Source: Aporrectodea caliginosa
Lineage: Eukaryota; Annelida; Clitellata; Crassiclitellata; Lumbricidae
Assembly: GCA_020284085.1 (NCBI GenBank)
Contig: JACEVL010000045.1
Coordinates: 1,322,760 to 1,386,759 of the forward strand
Direction: 5' to 3'
Length of the DNA stretch: 64,000 nucleotides
The notes beneath the pieces are model-generated. The model had not been told where the DNA came from and searched no databases. It was given only the letters and a program-made list of their open reading frames with translations. The position numbers and the translations under genes were made by a program. Below, piece by piece: positions 32,395-43,889 of the stretch. Numbering within the stretch: the stretch's first letter is position 1; the number at the start of each line of letters is the position of its first letter.

Positions 32395-33195
32395 ATTTTT
32401 TACTATTCGGCCGAATACGAATAATTAGTCACACTATTCGGCCGAACAAGAATACAAATAGTAGATGACGACAGAGCAGGGCATAAATATAACTAGACAC
32501 AAGAACATACTTAATATATACATTTAAACGCATAACTCACTTTTTGTACAGTAGCTGAGCTTCTTACTGACTGCAATTCTTAACTGCTTTCCGTGGTATT
32601 AGGCTACTTTTATTGAAAGTTATGCAAGTTTGCCTGCAAGAACCCCTAACCGTTCCTTTTTTCAATAGGACCTTCCACTGTTTTTTGGAGTGAATTAAAT
32701 TAAATTCTTCAGCATTAAATTTTGGCTTAGATGGTCATTATTTTAATCCTGTTATAGAACTTTTCGAATGGCCAGTAGGCCTAGCCCGCGAAATTATTAC
32801 CTTTTACATACTGCAAAGTGCACATGACCTTGCTCAGATATCGTCAGTTATTGTAAAATATTTCCACACTGGACCTCGCTGAATATAAATTTTTCAGAAC
32901 ACTTAATACACTGTAAATGTTAAAGTTAACGAAAATAGAACAAGTTTCAGATTTATTTATCTCACGGGCATATAACCGGAAGCTAAAGAAAGAGCTTAGA
33001 TCGCAAAGGAAACTACATGATGAATCGTTAATTTTATATAGCGCATTTTTTACATATGCGTTAAAATTTATGTAGCGCTTTTACTATTCGTATTCGGTTT
33101 GAAAAAACTATTCGGCCGAATACGAATAGACTATTCGGGGCACTATTCGGTCCGAAGCGAAGCGAATACGAATATTCGGTACAGCTTTAGGCCTA
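32395..33195. mobile_element. TTCGGCCGAA-rich transposon remnant
   Basis: ACTATTCGGCCGAATACGAATA motifs occur at 32402-32455 and, inverted and repeated, at 33085-33185. This gives arms about 0.7 kb apart, as in hAT-type non-autonomous elements. The interior has no ORF. I did not find a target duplication. Confidence 0.45.
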
Positions 33196-33299
33196 CATTT
33201 AACATCATATGGATTAGCCCAGAATACGCCTTTGAGTAGAAATCTTGAAGAAGTGCTATACTAATGTTCAGTTACATTGTACTTATTATAGCTCACCAA

Positions 33300-34270
33300 C
33301 AGTGATCGGAAGTATTTTAAATACTAGTATTTAAAATAGTATTTTAAATACAATCTAAGTATTTTGTACTTGTATGTAAAATACTTTTATGATCAAGTAT
33401 TTATACTTTTACTTAAAATACTTTTTTGGTAGTATTTTGTACTTTAAATTATAATGCTAAAATACTTTTTAAAAATACTTTTATATCTCATTTATAACAA
33501 TTAACAAAGCATTCAGACATTGGCTTTTACCATTCAAACATCACCTCCACAGTCCACAGTCACAGACAGTTGGTCTAACATCATTCAAGCATTTTCAGCA
33601 TATCAGAAGGCAGAACATGAGCCAGAAGTGCAGTCACCATACTGCTGGCTGCCCTTCAAGTGTTGATGATGAATTTGATGATAGTGATGATGGAATGGAT
33701 CAATTAATTCCATTAGACATGAACACAATTTTGTCCTCTTCAGATTATACCATTGAAATATTCTTGCAAAACACATATTTTTATGCTGTGCAATTCATAC
33801 ATTGAATCTGATAGTGACAATTGATTTCCAGAAGATTTAGACTGGTGACATTGGTACCTACAAGCATCTGAAAGGAAGTGCCCTGGCAAAATGCTCAACA
33901 CTGGAACAATGTCAGCAGAAGCACAAAGTCTTCGAATACCGTTGACAAAATCATAACTGCTGATAATTAAGGCCAATTCCTAAGTGCCAGATAAAGAATG
34001 CTGAACTGGAGAAATATTTTTGCTGGTGTTCAAAATTCTATATTACGAGTTTGAGTCTCAATTTTATATGACTTTCTTATCTGTGATAATTACTTCGGCA
34101 CAACGTATTTGTACTTAGTATTTAAAATACTTTTCCCAGACAAGTATTTTATACTTGTATTTTAAATACTTTTGTGATAAAGTATTTATACTTCAATTTT
34201 AAATACTTTTGTGATGAAGTATTTATACTCATACTCAAAATACTTTTAAGAAGTATTTTCTCCATCACTG
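33300..34270. mobile_element. hAT-type element, 8-bp TSD CTCACCAA
   Basis: The element starts CAGTGATCGGAAGTATTTT and ends AAGTATTTTCTCCATCACTG. Flanks 33292-33299 and 34271-34278 are both CTCACCAA, a perfect 8-bp target duplication. Both arms are filled with AGTATTTT/AAAATACT palindromes. The interior (33500-33990) has fragments that may be transposase-derived but no long frame. Confidence 0.8.
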
Positions 34271-34279
34271 CTCACCAAT

Positions 34280-34960
34280 CAACTTTATTTTAGCTTCCTT
34301 GGTTTAATAAATGCTTGACTATTTGGAATGAGATTCCTCTCTTCATCCAACAGGCGGCCAATCTTTAATGGCATTCACTTGGTATATTATCTCATTATTA
34401 ACTAGCCTTATTAATTACTTGCTAATCTGCCGGTTAAGATGTCCTTTTCCCTACTGTTTGTCTCTTTTCGCTTGATGTTTTCATATTAGTTGTATATTAG
34501 GCTATCTATATTCTACTTGATGTACCATAGAAAATTCAAGGTGTTAACCGTTCTGTTATTTTGTTAGCTAATTATTAGCAAATAGTTGTCCCTCTTAGCG
34601 GGATTTTCATCCTTTTGGGGCCTTCCTTGCCACCTCACTCACCTGGTCGATAAATGAAAGGTATATAATCGGTTAACTTCATCCATCAGCAAAGTCTGCA
34701 TTGCTGACACAGAATGAAAGATTTCTCTCATAGACGACGTTCCTCATCTTTAGAATATTCTGCTGCATAATCCTCTTCATTTTTGGTAACGTAATTAAGC
34801 AAAGCTTCACATTCAGACGTATCCATGAAGATAATTTTGAACTGTTTCACTAAGTAGTACTTATTAATGCAACTCATAGCCAATATACACTAACTAATAT
34901 TGAATCCTTTAAGATCATCTAAGCCTATGCAGAAATAAACTTGAGCTACGAATAATTAAT
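34280..34960. other. Intergenic DNA
   Basis: AT-rich sequence between a hAT element and a SINE. No exon, RNA or repeat recognised. Confidence 0.4.
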
Positions 34961-34970
34961 TGTGTGTTCT

Positions 34971-35170
34971 TGGGCTTAACGACACTTTTTCATATCGAAG
35001 ATGATTAGTGTCGGAGGCAGAAAGCAACCTCGTACTCCACGTTTATATTGCGACCGAGCCACCCGCAGTAAAGATCCGAGAAATTAATCTCTGATAAACC
35101 GACCGACCAGGAATCGAACCCGGGCCGCCGGCGTGGAGAGCGGGCTACCAACCCACTCGGCCACTCAGGG
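34971..35170 (-). mobile_element. tRNA-derived SINE
   Basis: On the minus strand it starts CCCTGAGTGGCCGAGTGG (A-box like TGGCCGAGTGG) and has B box GGGTTCGATTCC about 40 nt later, then a body ending in TATGAAAAAGTGTCGTTAAG. The tRNA-like head resembles a type II (Leu/Ser-like) tRNA but is not a functional tRNA gene. Fragments occur at 15357-15445 and 1310-1330. Confidence 0.75.
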
Positions 35171-35265
35171 TCTCTGACCGACCGGTTTATGGTGGTCTGC
35201 TATAAAAGGCAGACCAGCACAAGGCAGACCGGTTTATGGTGGTCTGCCTTTTATAGTCAACCAAT
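35165..35265. repeat. GGTTTATGGTGGTCTGC direct repeat
   Basis: GACCGGTTTATGGTGGTCTGC occurs twice, 47 bp apart, each followed by TATAAAAGGCAGACC or its partner CCTTTTATAG, giving small inverted repeats next to the SINE. Confidence 0.55.
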
Positions 35266-35269
35266 CAAC

Positions 35270-36120
35270 CTTGTTCTAGCTTTTGTTACCTCCGTGTGCA
35301 AATTCGATTTTAAGCCGAGTAATATTGGGATTCCGTGGATCAACAAATGCCTAGTAGTCTTTATCTCAAGACTGTAGGCCTACTGCCACTGGCTTCATGG
35401 ACTACAATGCTTTATTTTCTTTTGCCTGTTGGCCTATCGATACTAAATAGGTTTGGTTTAGCTGCGATTATTTAATGGGTAGGCCTATTGCCAATAATTC
35501 TGTGAATGCCTAATCTTTATCAATGAATGCCAGAAAAGCAAGGGCAAGCTCATATCAGAAAGCCAATACTTCATTTACAATCACTGGTTATGACTTTCCT
35601 GTTCTAGGTAATAACCTGACACCAGCAAACAATAATAAGCAAACATTAGGCTAATCAGATGAATCACAGAAAATAAAGCGCAAGGCCATTTAAGTTGATT
35701 GATACCAGTTGAAGTGTAGGCCTAATCAATAATCGCATAGAAGTCAGTGCTAGCTCGTCTTAGGAAGCCAGAACAGTTATAGCTATTCGCAGGCCTTTTT
35801 CAGACTACTTGTATAGCAAATAAGCTGACGCTAATAATATTGAACGACTAATATCCAAGACAATATTTCAGTGGTAGGTCTAACCATAGAAGAATCGCCT
35901 TGAAGCTAATTAGCCCTAGTTGGCATAAGTATTAATTAGTGAATGATAATGCTCAGAATCTTTTCAGCAAACAGTGCCAACTAGCACCAGTAAAAGTCTA
36001 CTTGCTGTGTGAGCCATTTTCTTAGTTATATAACAATGTGTGTTATCTCTCCACTGCGTTTTCATGACATAAGCTGCGCGTCCGACATCCTAGTGGTGCT
36101 ATTTACATGATGCATTAACT
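35270..36120. other. Intergenic DNA
   Basis: AT-rich sequence with frequent TAGGCCTA words. I see no exon or transposon ends before the mariner element at 36125. Confidence 0.4.
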
Positions 36121-36124
36121 ACTA

Positions 36125-37098
36125 CACTGTGTCCTGAAAAAGGGACCCCTTATGGTAATACGAAACAAAACTAGTAAATGTTCATCGATTTTAAAAATTC
36201 CAAGACCATTTTAATCCTGATTTAATTATCAACAAATTTGTAATTTATGAAAGGCCCAGTTAAAAAAATTACGTCATAATGACGTCTTGAAATAGCAAAT
36301 TGTAAAACCAACACGGTTAGAAAATGGCGTTCAGCCACGAAGACAAAATTGTTATAAAATTTTTACGGAAAAACAAACATTACGGAGCAAAAAAGTTCAT
36401 TAGAAAATTTCCGGACAAGGGTTGGACATTAGGTGGTCTAAAGAAGCTTCTAAGAAAAATTGATTTAACCGGATCGTCTCAGCGTCGCGCGGGTAGCGGT
36501 AGACCGAGAACTGCACGGAAATATGAAAATATTGAACAGGTGCAAGAGCTTGTTTTAAGTCAAGAAGATAAACCACAGTCGCATCTTAAATCCCGTTGAT
36601 TACAAGCTTTGGGGACTAATGCAAGAGAACTTAGAGAAGGTTCACAGGACACAGACCAGAGACATTGAAGAACTCCGTGCGCGTATTGTTAATGCCTGGG
36701 ATGAATTTGATCAACTGGTTATCGATGCTGCTATTGGCCAATGGCGCGCTCGTCTTGAAGCTTGTGTTGGGGCCGAAGGCGGGCACTTTGAGGACGCCTT
36801 GTAGTCTAATATTATTCAAATATAAAAATTAAATTAAACTAAAATTTATACTTGATAAATGACAGTTTAAAATAATATTGAAAATATTAGATGATTTTTG
36901 GTGCCGTCCTTGACACTTGAATTTTGATGAAAATGACGTCATTATGACGTCGTTTTTAAATAACAAAAACTTTTATACATTAACCAGTATTTAGCAAATT
37001 ATGTCAGGATTAAAATGGCCTTGGAATTTTAAAAATCGATGAACATTTACTAGTTCATTTTCATATTACCAAAAGGGGTCCCTTTTTTCAGGACAGTG
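36125..37098 (+). mobile_element. Internally deleted mariner-like element with long TIRs
   Basis: Flanked by TA (36123-36124, 37099-37100). Ends CACTGTGTCCTGAAAAAGGG and CCTTTTTTCAGGACAGTG, with the inverted repeat continuing for about 90 bp (to ATTTTAATCCTGA). The left ORF (36324-36599) is the N-terminal HTH of a transposase (FIRKFPDKGWTLGGLKKLL, RKIDLTGS, GSGRPRT). At about 36592 it jumps to the C-terminus (NPVDYKLWGLMQEN, GQWRARLEACV, GGHFEDAL). The whole catalytic DDE/D core is missing, so the copy is non-autonomous. Confidence 0.9.
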
Positions 37099-37109
37099 TA
37101 TAAAACATG

Positions 37110-37941
37110 TAGGGGAAGGGCTTCTAATATGGGCCCCCTAAGAAACTTTTCCTATTTCATAGCACAGAAGCAATTAAACGTGTAGTTTATTTATTCCATG
37201 CATTACTTGGCATGAATTGTTGCCAAATATGAAGGAATTATTCCTTAATCTGTGCAAATAAATTTTTAACGAATTTTTTCCAAAATACGGAAAATGGCTC
37301 ATATTACACGACCGGGTGTGTAATATGAGCCACCATTTTAAAGATGGAATTGTAATGTTTCCGTGCCGCAGACTAATATTAAAACAGTAAAAACCGATTT
37401 TCTGAGATTAAACTTGCTAGGATAACCATTAAGAAACAATTTGGCCTATGCCTAATGTAAACAACACTGAAAACCGGTTACATGGAAAAAATAGCCATAA
37501 CGGCCTATTTCTACTGTATCATTCCATAAAGATATGGCCCATATTACACATTCGATCACAGGACCGTATTACAAAAATGGTGTGCTTCGGGGAAATCTGT
37601 TATAGCGTGATCGACGAACGTATTATAGATCAACAAAGTCGTTTGTTTATATAATCAAGAAATTGTCTATCTTCTGAAACATCAGGGCATGCCATAGATG
37701 AAATCCTAAACTATTTAACACTTGTTGAAGTTCAATAAGTCTTATAAGCAACATGTACCAAAACATAAACGTTGATGTTTTTCGGGCAGAAGTTATTAGT
37801 AAAGGCACACATCCCGAACAGGAAGTTGAAATCAGTATACGGATGGTTTCCCAATGTAAGAGCTCTCCGCAGACATGATAGGTGGGAAATACAGTCGAGG
37901 CCCATATTACACAGTGGCCCATATTACAAGCCTTTCCCCTA
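37110..37941. mobile_element. MITE-like element, TAGGGGAAGGGCTT ends
   Basis: Ends TAGGGGAAGGGCTTCTAATA and TATTACAAGCCTTTCCCCTA are inverted repeats. The word GGCCCATATTACA (or its complement) recurs at least six times inside, near both ends and centrally (37295-37330, 37540, 37900-37925). No transposase is seen. It begins 12 bp after the mariner element. Confidence 0.7.
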
Positions 37942-38049
37942 TTGCACAATTTTCTTATTTAATTCCATAGTTGCTTCATGTCCATTCAACTAATAAACTT
38001 GAAAGTAATTTATTTCAGAAATGCACATATTAAATCATTTTAAATAATA

Positions 38050-38290
38050 TAGAAAGCCACTGAAAATAGAGGGGGCGATTTTTGTAGAGGGAGACTTTGT
38101 ACCGCAGAGCGGAGATTCTATTTCAATGGGGGAGACTTTGTTCTGATACAGAGTCTCCGGGGGGGAGACATTATTTCAGCCAAGGAGAGACTGTTTCTGG
38201 GGAGACTTTATATCGTGAAACCGGCATCTGTTCCGGTTTTCTGCTACCAGAATGAAAAGTCAGAGATATAATCTGTCATGAGGAGACATA
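38050..38290. repeat. GGGGGAGACTTTGT repeats
   Basis: GGGAGACTTTGT, GGGGAGACTTTATAT and AGTCTCCGGGGGGGAGAC words, some inverted, in a G-rich patch. Possibly the arm of a DNA element of the same style as 37110-37941. Confidence 0.45.
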
Positions 38291-38299
38291 GTGCATTAT

Positions 38300-38580
38300 G
38301 GGTGATCGTAATCGTATTCTCCAAACTTCTAAAGCGCAACTAGAAAGTCAAGCGCAGGGCACCAGCTTATTCATAAGCGCTGCGTCTAGTCAGAGGTTCA
38401 TCCAAAAAAGTAATCCGAGGGAAATCCGAGTCCGATTTCCAGAGGATCAGAGGTCGCACAGCAGATGTTAAGGTGGGTGTCATTTAGGTCGAGAATTGGA
38501 AGGTGAGTCAGGTGAGTTCTTGAAAAGGAGAGACTTTAAATTCCGAGTGGAAAGCCCTGCGGGGGTGATAGAGGAGCCTG
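38300..38580. repeat. Dispersed LINE-tail-like repeat (AAGCGCAGGGCACCAGCTT)
   Basis: TCTCCAAACTTCTAAAGCGC...AAGCGCAGGGCACCAGCTTA recurs at 39900-40060, inverted at 43770-43880, and in diverged form at 53780-53960. Likely the 3' UTR of a retroelement with a (CGTAAT)n tail. Confidence 0.6.
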
Positions 38581-38629
38581 AGTCAGATGAATGTGGATGA
38601 TTGGTGATGATGGTGGAGGTACGGAAAAG

Positions 38630-38840
38630 TGATATAACATCACTGACGTGAAGAGCAGAACATCAAGTAGGAAGCGATACTCGCTACCCTTCCAAAGGTC
38701 GACTCAGCCTGTCAGTCGCTAGGTGGCGTTGGAAAAATGAGCGTATGGCAGATGGGCACCTTGCGTGGCTGCGATACAGTTAAATTCCACTTCTATAATA
38801 GCCTGTAAGCATCTGTGCATGCTATGACTTGTTAGCGTAC
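38630..38840. repeat. Dispersed repeat R1
   Basis: AACATCACTGACGTGAAGA...CAGTTAAATTCCACTT matches 62148-62340 across about 200 bp. Likely a SINE or MITE. No coding content. Confidence 0.65.
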
Positions 38841-38869
38841 TAGGTACTTGTCAGTTTCAATTAATAAAG

Positions 38870-39880
38870 ATATATATTATTATTACTATTATTACTATTA
38901 TAATTTATATCATAGCAATTACGTTACTTTTACTTTTAGTCACATTCCTGTGTATTTTAATTATTTTGCAATTCACTGTAAAATATTTATTTCGAATTCT
39001 CATGTCAATTTTTTCAACAACTAAATGAGACCCTAGGCCAAAATTTAATGAGAAATTATACACATATCTAGAAAGAATGTCATTGTTGACGTCATATTAC
39101 AAAATGCTCGCCATCATTTGTGATACAATAGTCATCATGACTTCTTCTTACCATTTCGCAATAAACATTTTGAAGTGAATGTAATTATACGATCTCATCG
39201 ATGCTGGTGAGAAGAAAGCGTCTCTCGTAATGAAACGACAGATTGAATCATTGAACGATTGAATCAGAACTGCACAGTCATGATGAAGAAAACCATCCAC
39301 TGATGACCTCTTCAAACGAAATTGCAGACGGTTCAGACGGTTTCAGTATAAAAGTTTCAAATCAAGTGATTACTGAGATTCAGCCTAAAGAGACATCAAT
39401 ACGTTCAGTATAGAAATTTAATCAGGTTAGTATTAGGCCTAATACCTTAAACTGACAAAAAATGTCGCGTTTAATTGAAACCAAAATCGTTATCATTGCC
39501 ATTTCGCTAAGAACAATGAGAATCAATATTAGTCGAAGGTTTCATCAAACAATCGCGGTTTGGTTGCCTAGTAACCATTGTATGGGATCTACGTCACGAG
39601 AGAAAAGGCCAATACGTCACACAGTCACAATAGTTTTAAAGTGATGAATTTTATATTTGCATCGTCGTTGAAAATATCGAAGTTGCCTCAAGAGTTTCTG
39701 CTTGCAGGATATAATTCTGCTAAAGATTTTCGATGATTCGTATAGCAATGTTTGCGACACAGTTCACCGACGCCCTTGACAAAAGACGTTAACATGGTAA
39801 GAAACAACATTAATTAAGTAAATTAACTGTTCTGAAACCTTCTATTGAAAGAATGGAGCGTAGGAAAATCAATAGTCGCC
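38870..39880. other. Intergenic DNA
   Basis: AT-rich sequence. No exon or element recognised. A small frame at 39462-39644 has no motif. Confidence 0.35.
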
Positions 39881-40199
39881 GAATGGAGAGGGCGCTCGTC
39901 ATCGTTATAGTAAAATTCCAAATTTCTAAAGCCCTACTCTAAGGCTAAGCGCAGGGCACCAGCTTATTCACGAGCAACGTGTCGTATCAGAGAGGTAGGA
40001 ATTCTCGAAGAAGTGAGACTTCAATTTGGAGCGGAAAGGCTGTGGGGATAATCAGAAGAGGAGCCTCCGGTCTGTAACGTGTGGAGTATAGGTTTGAGCT
40101 TCAACTCAGACGATCAGCAGCCCAGGTGATTTTCAAACTTAACCCTCAGGCTACCGAGGTTTTTTAAGTTTTAATAGATGAATGTAAATGTAAATGTCC

Positions 40200-42010
40200 A
40201 TATAGGCCTATGCATCTTTACTGGCCGATATCATCAACCTTTCAATCGCCAATTCCCATGTCCCGACACAATGGAAAACCGCCATCATCAAACCGGTGCC
40301 AAAGACGCCTCAACCGACCACGCCTGGTGACTTTCGGCCCATTTCTATCGTTCCGGTCCTATCCAGAATGACCGAGCGAGAACTTGTGCGTAGGTATGTG
40401 TATCCGTCCTTCACCTCCCCTCCAATGTCTACCCTACTTGCCGATCAATACGCCTTCCGCCCACAGGCTACACAACTGCTGCCTTGATTTCCATCCTCCA
40501 GGCTGTTACAGACCTCCTATCAACAAATGAATAGGCCTATGTCACGTTGATTTCCCTGGACTTTTCAAAAGCTTTTGACTCTGTGCGCCATTCCACCCTT
40601 GCACAAAAGCTTTCCCAACTAGAAATCCCAGATCATATCTACAATTGGCTGGTAGAATTTCTGCAAGACAGAAAACACCTTACACGTTTCTCCAGGCTGA
40701 AATCAACCATTGCATTCATCAACGCCAGCGTTGTTCAAGGCTCTGGAGTAGGCCTATCATCATACATCGTCGATGCCTCGGATTTGCACCCGGTCAATCC
40801 TCAGAACTTGATTAGAAAGTATGCGGATGACACTTATTTAATTATAGGATCCTCCATGAGGAGTTCCACTTCGGAGTAGGGCTGCCAACTTTTGATTTTG
40901 CCATTCCGGGACGCCCGTATACACTCGATATGCCGTTACCAATTTACCATGTCAACGTCATTGTAGGACTATGTTAAGAATGTTGAGTCGTTCATAATGC
41001 TGAACACTCTCTCGCAAAGAGCGTTGAAAACGGGAACTGACAGATCGCAGGACATAATGCTAAGTAACTGAGTGTCAGTGGTTCCAAGTTTTCAAGACTT
41101 AAACCTATAGTGCTGTCCAACATCCGATGTTGAGCCAACAATGTCAGGTCTGATAGAACGCAGAACGCAAAATTCATCGTACAACTTGTCCAGTTTAGTA
41201 TGCAAAAAAAAGAACAACATTAGCCTAATGTCTGGTGAAGTGGACATCTGCACCAAATTCCGGGACAATCTGGGATCAATCCGGGACACGGGACGCACAA
41301 GGCCGATTCCGGGACTGTCCCGGCGAATCCGGGACGGTTGGCAACCCTACTTCGGAGGAGTTGGAAAACGTATCGGAATGGGCCGTTAGGAACAATCTAC
41401 GACTGAATGAGAGCAAATCCCAGGAAATGATCATCCACCGTCGACGTGTCAAAGGAACATCGGACCCACCTACCTTAGGAATCGTGAGAGTAACATCAAT
41501 GCTCATGCTTGGAGTGACTATTGCAAACGATCTCAGCGCTTCTTCCCATGTCAACAGGATTCTAAGTGCATGCTCTGGTTCGCTCCACGCTCTTAGAGTT
41601 CTCAGTGCACACGGTCTCCCTCCGACAGCGTTCTATGAAGTTGCATGTGCAACTACCATCTCTCGCCTTCTCTATGCCTCCCCCGCTTGGTGGGGATTCA
41701 CCACCGCAAACGACCGACAAAAACTCCAACGTTTCCTGCTAAGGGCCAAACGACTGGGCTACCTCCCTCCTGAACACCAGGATTTAGACCGAATGATGGA
41801 AGATGCAGACGTCAGACTCCTCCAAGTGGTCAACCGGAACTCACAACATGTGCTTAGAGGCCTCTTTCCTCCGACAGTACGTAGGCCATAATGCTCTGCG
41901 CCCTATAGGCCTCATGAATATGAACTGCCCAAAAAAGATGACCACAATTTCATCTCTAGGGTTCTATATCGGACCATTCGGGATGTTAAGATTTAACTCT
42001 CAATCTGACT
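40200..42010 (+). mobile_element. CR1/jockey-like LINE, RT ORF (interrupted)
   Basis: Encodes the RT core: PVPKTPQPTTPGDFRPISIV, SLDFSKAFDSVRHST, VVQGSGVG and the catalytic box KYADDTYLI (near 40820), then after the hAT insertion ELENVSEWAVRNNLRLNESK, RLLYASPAWWGF and a C-terminal region. A frame break near 40480 and a stop near 40530 inactivate it. Related fragments at 2010, 20289, 27875 and 56290 show a family active more than once here. The endonuclease part is absent. Confidence 0.88.
40877..41349. mobile_element. 473-bp hAT-type element nested in LINE
   Basis: TIRs TAGGGCTGCCAAC and GTTGGCAACCCTA. Target duplication CTTCGGAG at 40869-40876 and 41350-41357 is a perfect 8 bp. Removing the element and one target copy restores the LINE reading frame (SSTSE then ELENV). 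The interior has GGGACAATCTGGGATCAATCC-like repeats and no transposase. Confidence 0.92.
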
Positions 42011-42277
42011 AAAGGCATAAACTTATAGTTTTTAATTTCATTACCTTCATTATCCCATGTAAACAAGTTGCGGTATGTCAACTTAGTATTTTAATAAACG
42101 AAATCTACTACTCTCAGCTACGTATGTTACTGAATTGGCAGATCTGCATAGTTACAGTCTGGTTTATTTTTATAACTTAGCTCAGGTTTTTTTATTTTGA
42201 CCCGATTCCTAGTGCTGCTTTTTCAATTCAGTCATAACTTTTGTTCTTCTGTTGTCTGATACCAGTTTAATTTTTCT

Positions 42278-43004
42278 CACAGTTGTTTAAACGGTAAGAA
42301 CTGAATGAAAAATTGAAAAAAGAGAAAAAATTAAATAATTTGACTTTGTTACATCTTGTTCACAATTTAATTTTAAGCAGCATTATTAGTAGGCCTAAAC
42401 ACTAAGTAACATTAATCTACAACAATTATTTTTTTAAAGTTTCGTTTATTAAGAAATTGAGAAATTAAAATAATTGAAATCTTTTCAAATTTAAACTACA
42501 AACATAGAGTTAACATAAGTCCATACTGACATAAACGAACACAAAGCTAACACATTAAAAACTAAAATTTGTAAGTAGGCTATAGGCCTATAATTAAAAA
42601 TTGTAGTCTACATACAATTTTTACTTAGGTTTATAAGATATGGATATAGAGTAATAGGCCTATTAGTCCGTTTATTACTGTGTAGAACAGTCCGCATTTT
42701 GGATAACTTAAAAATTCAAATTACTTTTGTAAATTTGTTCACGTAGCCTACTGTGCTAGTTATTTCTCAAAATGATGGCATTAAATAGTGACGTAAATTA
42801 GCTGAATCCTTGAAAGCGCGGCGACAACGTACGGGTCATAAGAAAAAGTAAAATGATTCAAAATAATAACAGACAGTAAATAAATAAATAAAGTTAGGCC
42901 TACATAAAAAACCGGAATAAACGAGACGAAAAATAAAAAGTAAGTCTTACGAAAGAAACGACATTTTTGGAGAAAAAAAACGAAAAAAAGGTTTAACAGC
43001 TATG
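42278..43004. mobile_element. hAT-type MITE, copy 1
   Basis: Ends CACAGTTGTTTAAACGG and TTTAACAGCTATG. Flanks ATTTTTCT and ATTTTTCC form an 8-bp duplication with one mismatch. Internal sequence (ATAGTGACGTAAATTAGCTG, CCTTGAAAG) matches 50997-51816 in reverse orientation. Confidence 0.72.
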
Positions 43005-43079
43005 ATTTTTCCACCTTTGTTTAGAACAAGTTGGCGTAGATTTTAATGTAGCCTATAATTGTATTTGTTAAATACAATA

Positions 43080-43760
43080 CAATACAACAGTATGGAATTG
43101 TAAAAAAATAACTGGGGGTTAGACGTTGATTTATGTGCATTTTGGGTGTGAAATGTAGACTTTACTATGGGATCCTAAAAAAGACTAGGGGGTTGAACCC
43201 CCAACCCCCCGGCAATTCTCACCCTGCAATACAATCTACACCAACTTGTTTTACACAAAGGTGGAAAAATTATACTGTAGATCTTCAACTTCACGACATT
43301 GGTTGTCTTTCTATCTCCTTCTGTTACTTCTTTTGCGATGATGAAATAAATCCAGGTGTATTCAGAATTATTCAGAGCCTGATTATTGGTAAATTAAATA
43401 TCTGCTCTCGTTGAAATGGTCCGCGAAGTAAGGATGTAAATTTGGATAATTTTACGTGGTCGCTTAAAGTTTCCTTAAACGACCTTGTCAGAACTAGGCC
43501 TATACTTGGATCAAGACTTCCAGGATAAGATTTTCTTGTCGTCAGGTACGAAACTTTCAGCCTTTCGAGACCATCAAGAAGATAATATGAGAAATATCTT
43601 TGCGCAGATCGATCACCTCTGTTTCTGCAACGGCTTTGAATAATATAGGCCTATATATCTGTTTGTCACCGTTTGGGGTATTGAGCATGGTCCGCAATAA
43701 TGGAGTCATTTTAGATTCGTCACTTTTAAGCCCGAAAGCTCTCTTATTACAGAATGACGA
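43080..43760. other. Intergenic DNA
   Basis: Includes a short pentanucleotide run (ATACA) near 43075 and a C-rich patch (43195-43215). No gene recognised. Confidence 0.35.
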
Positions 43761-43889
43761 TGCCCACTCTTTAATAACTATTGGCTCAGCGCTCGTGAAT
43801 AAGCTGGTGCCCTGCGCTTGGCTTTCGAGTGGCGCTTTAGAAGTTTGGAGATTACGATTACGATTACAATTACGATTGGCTATGCAGTA

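Noticed and set aside
35095..35170. tRNA gene on the minus strand
   Set aside because: A and B boxes are present, but it continues into a SINE body also found at 15357, and the cloverleaf is imperfect.
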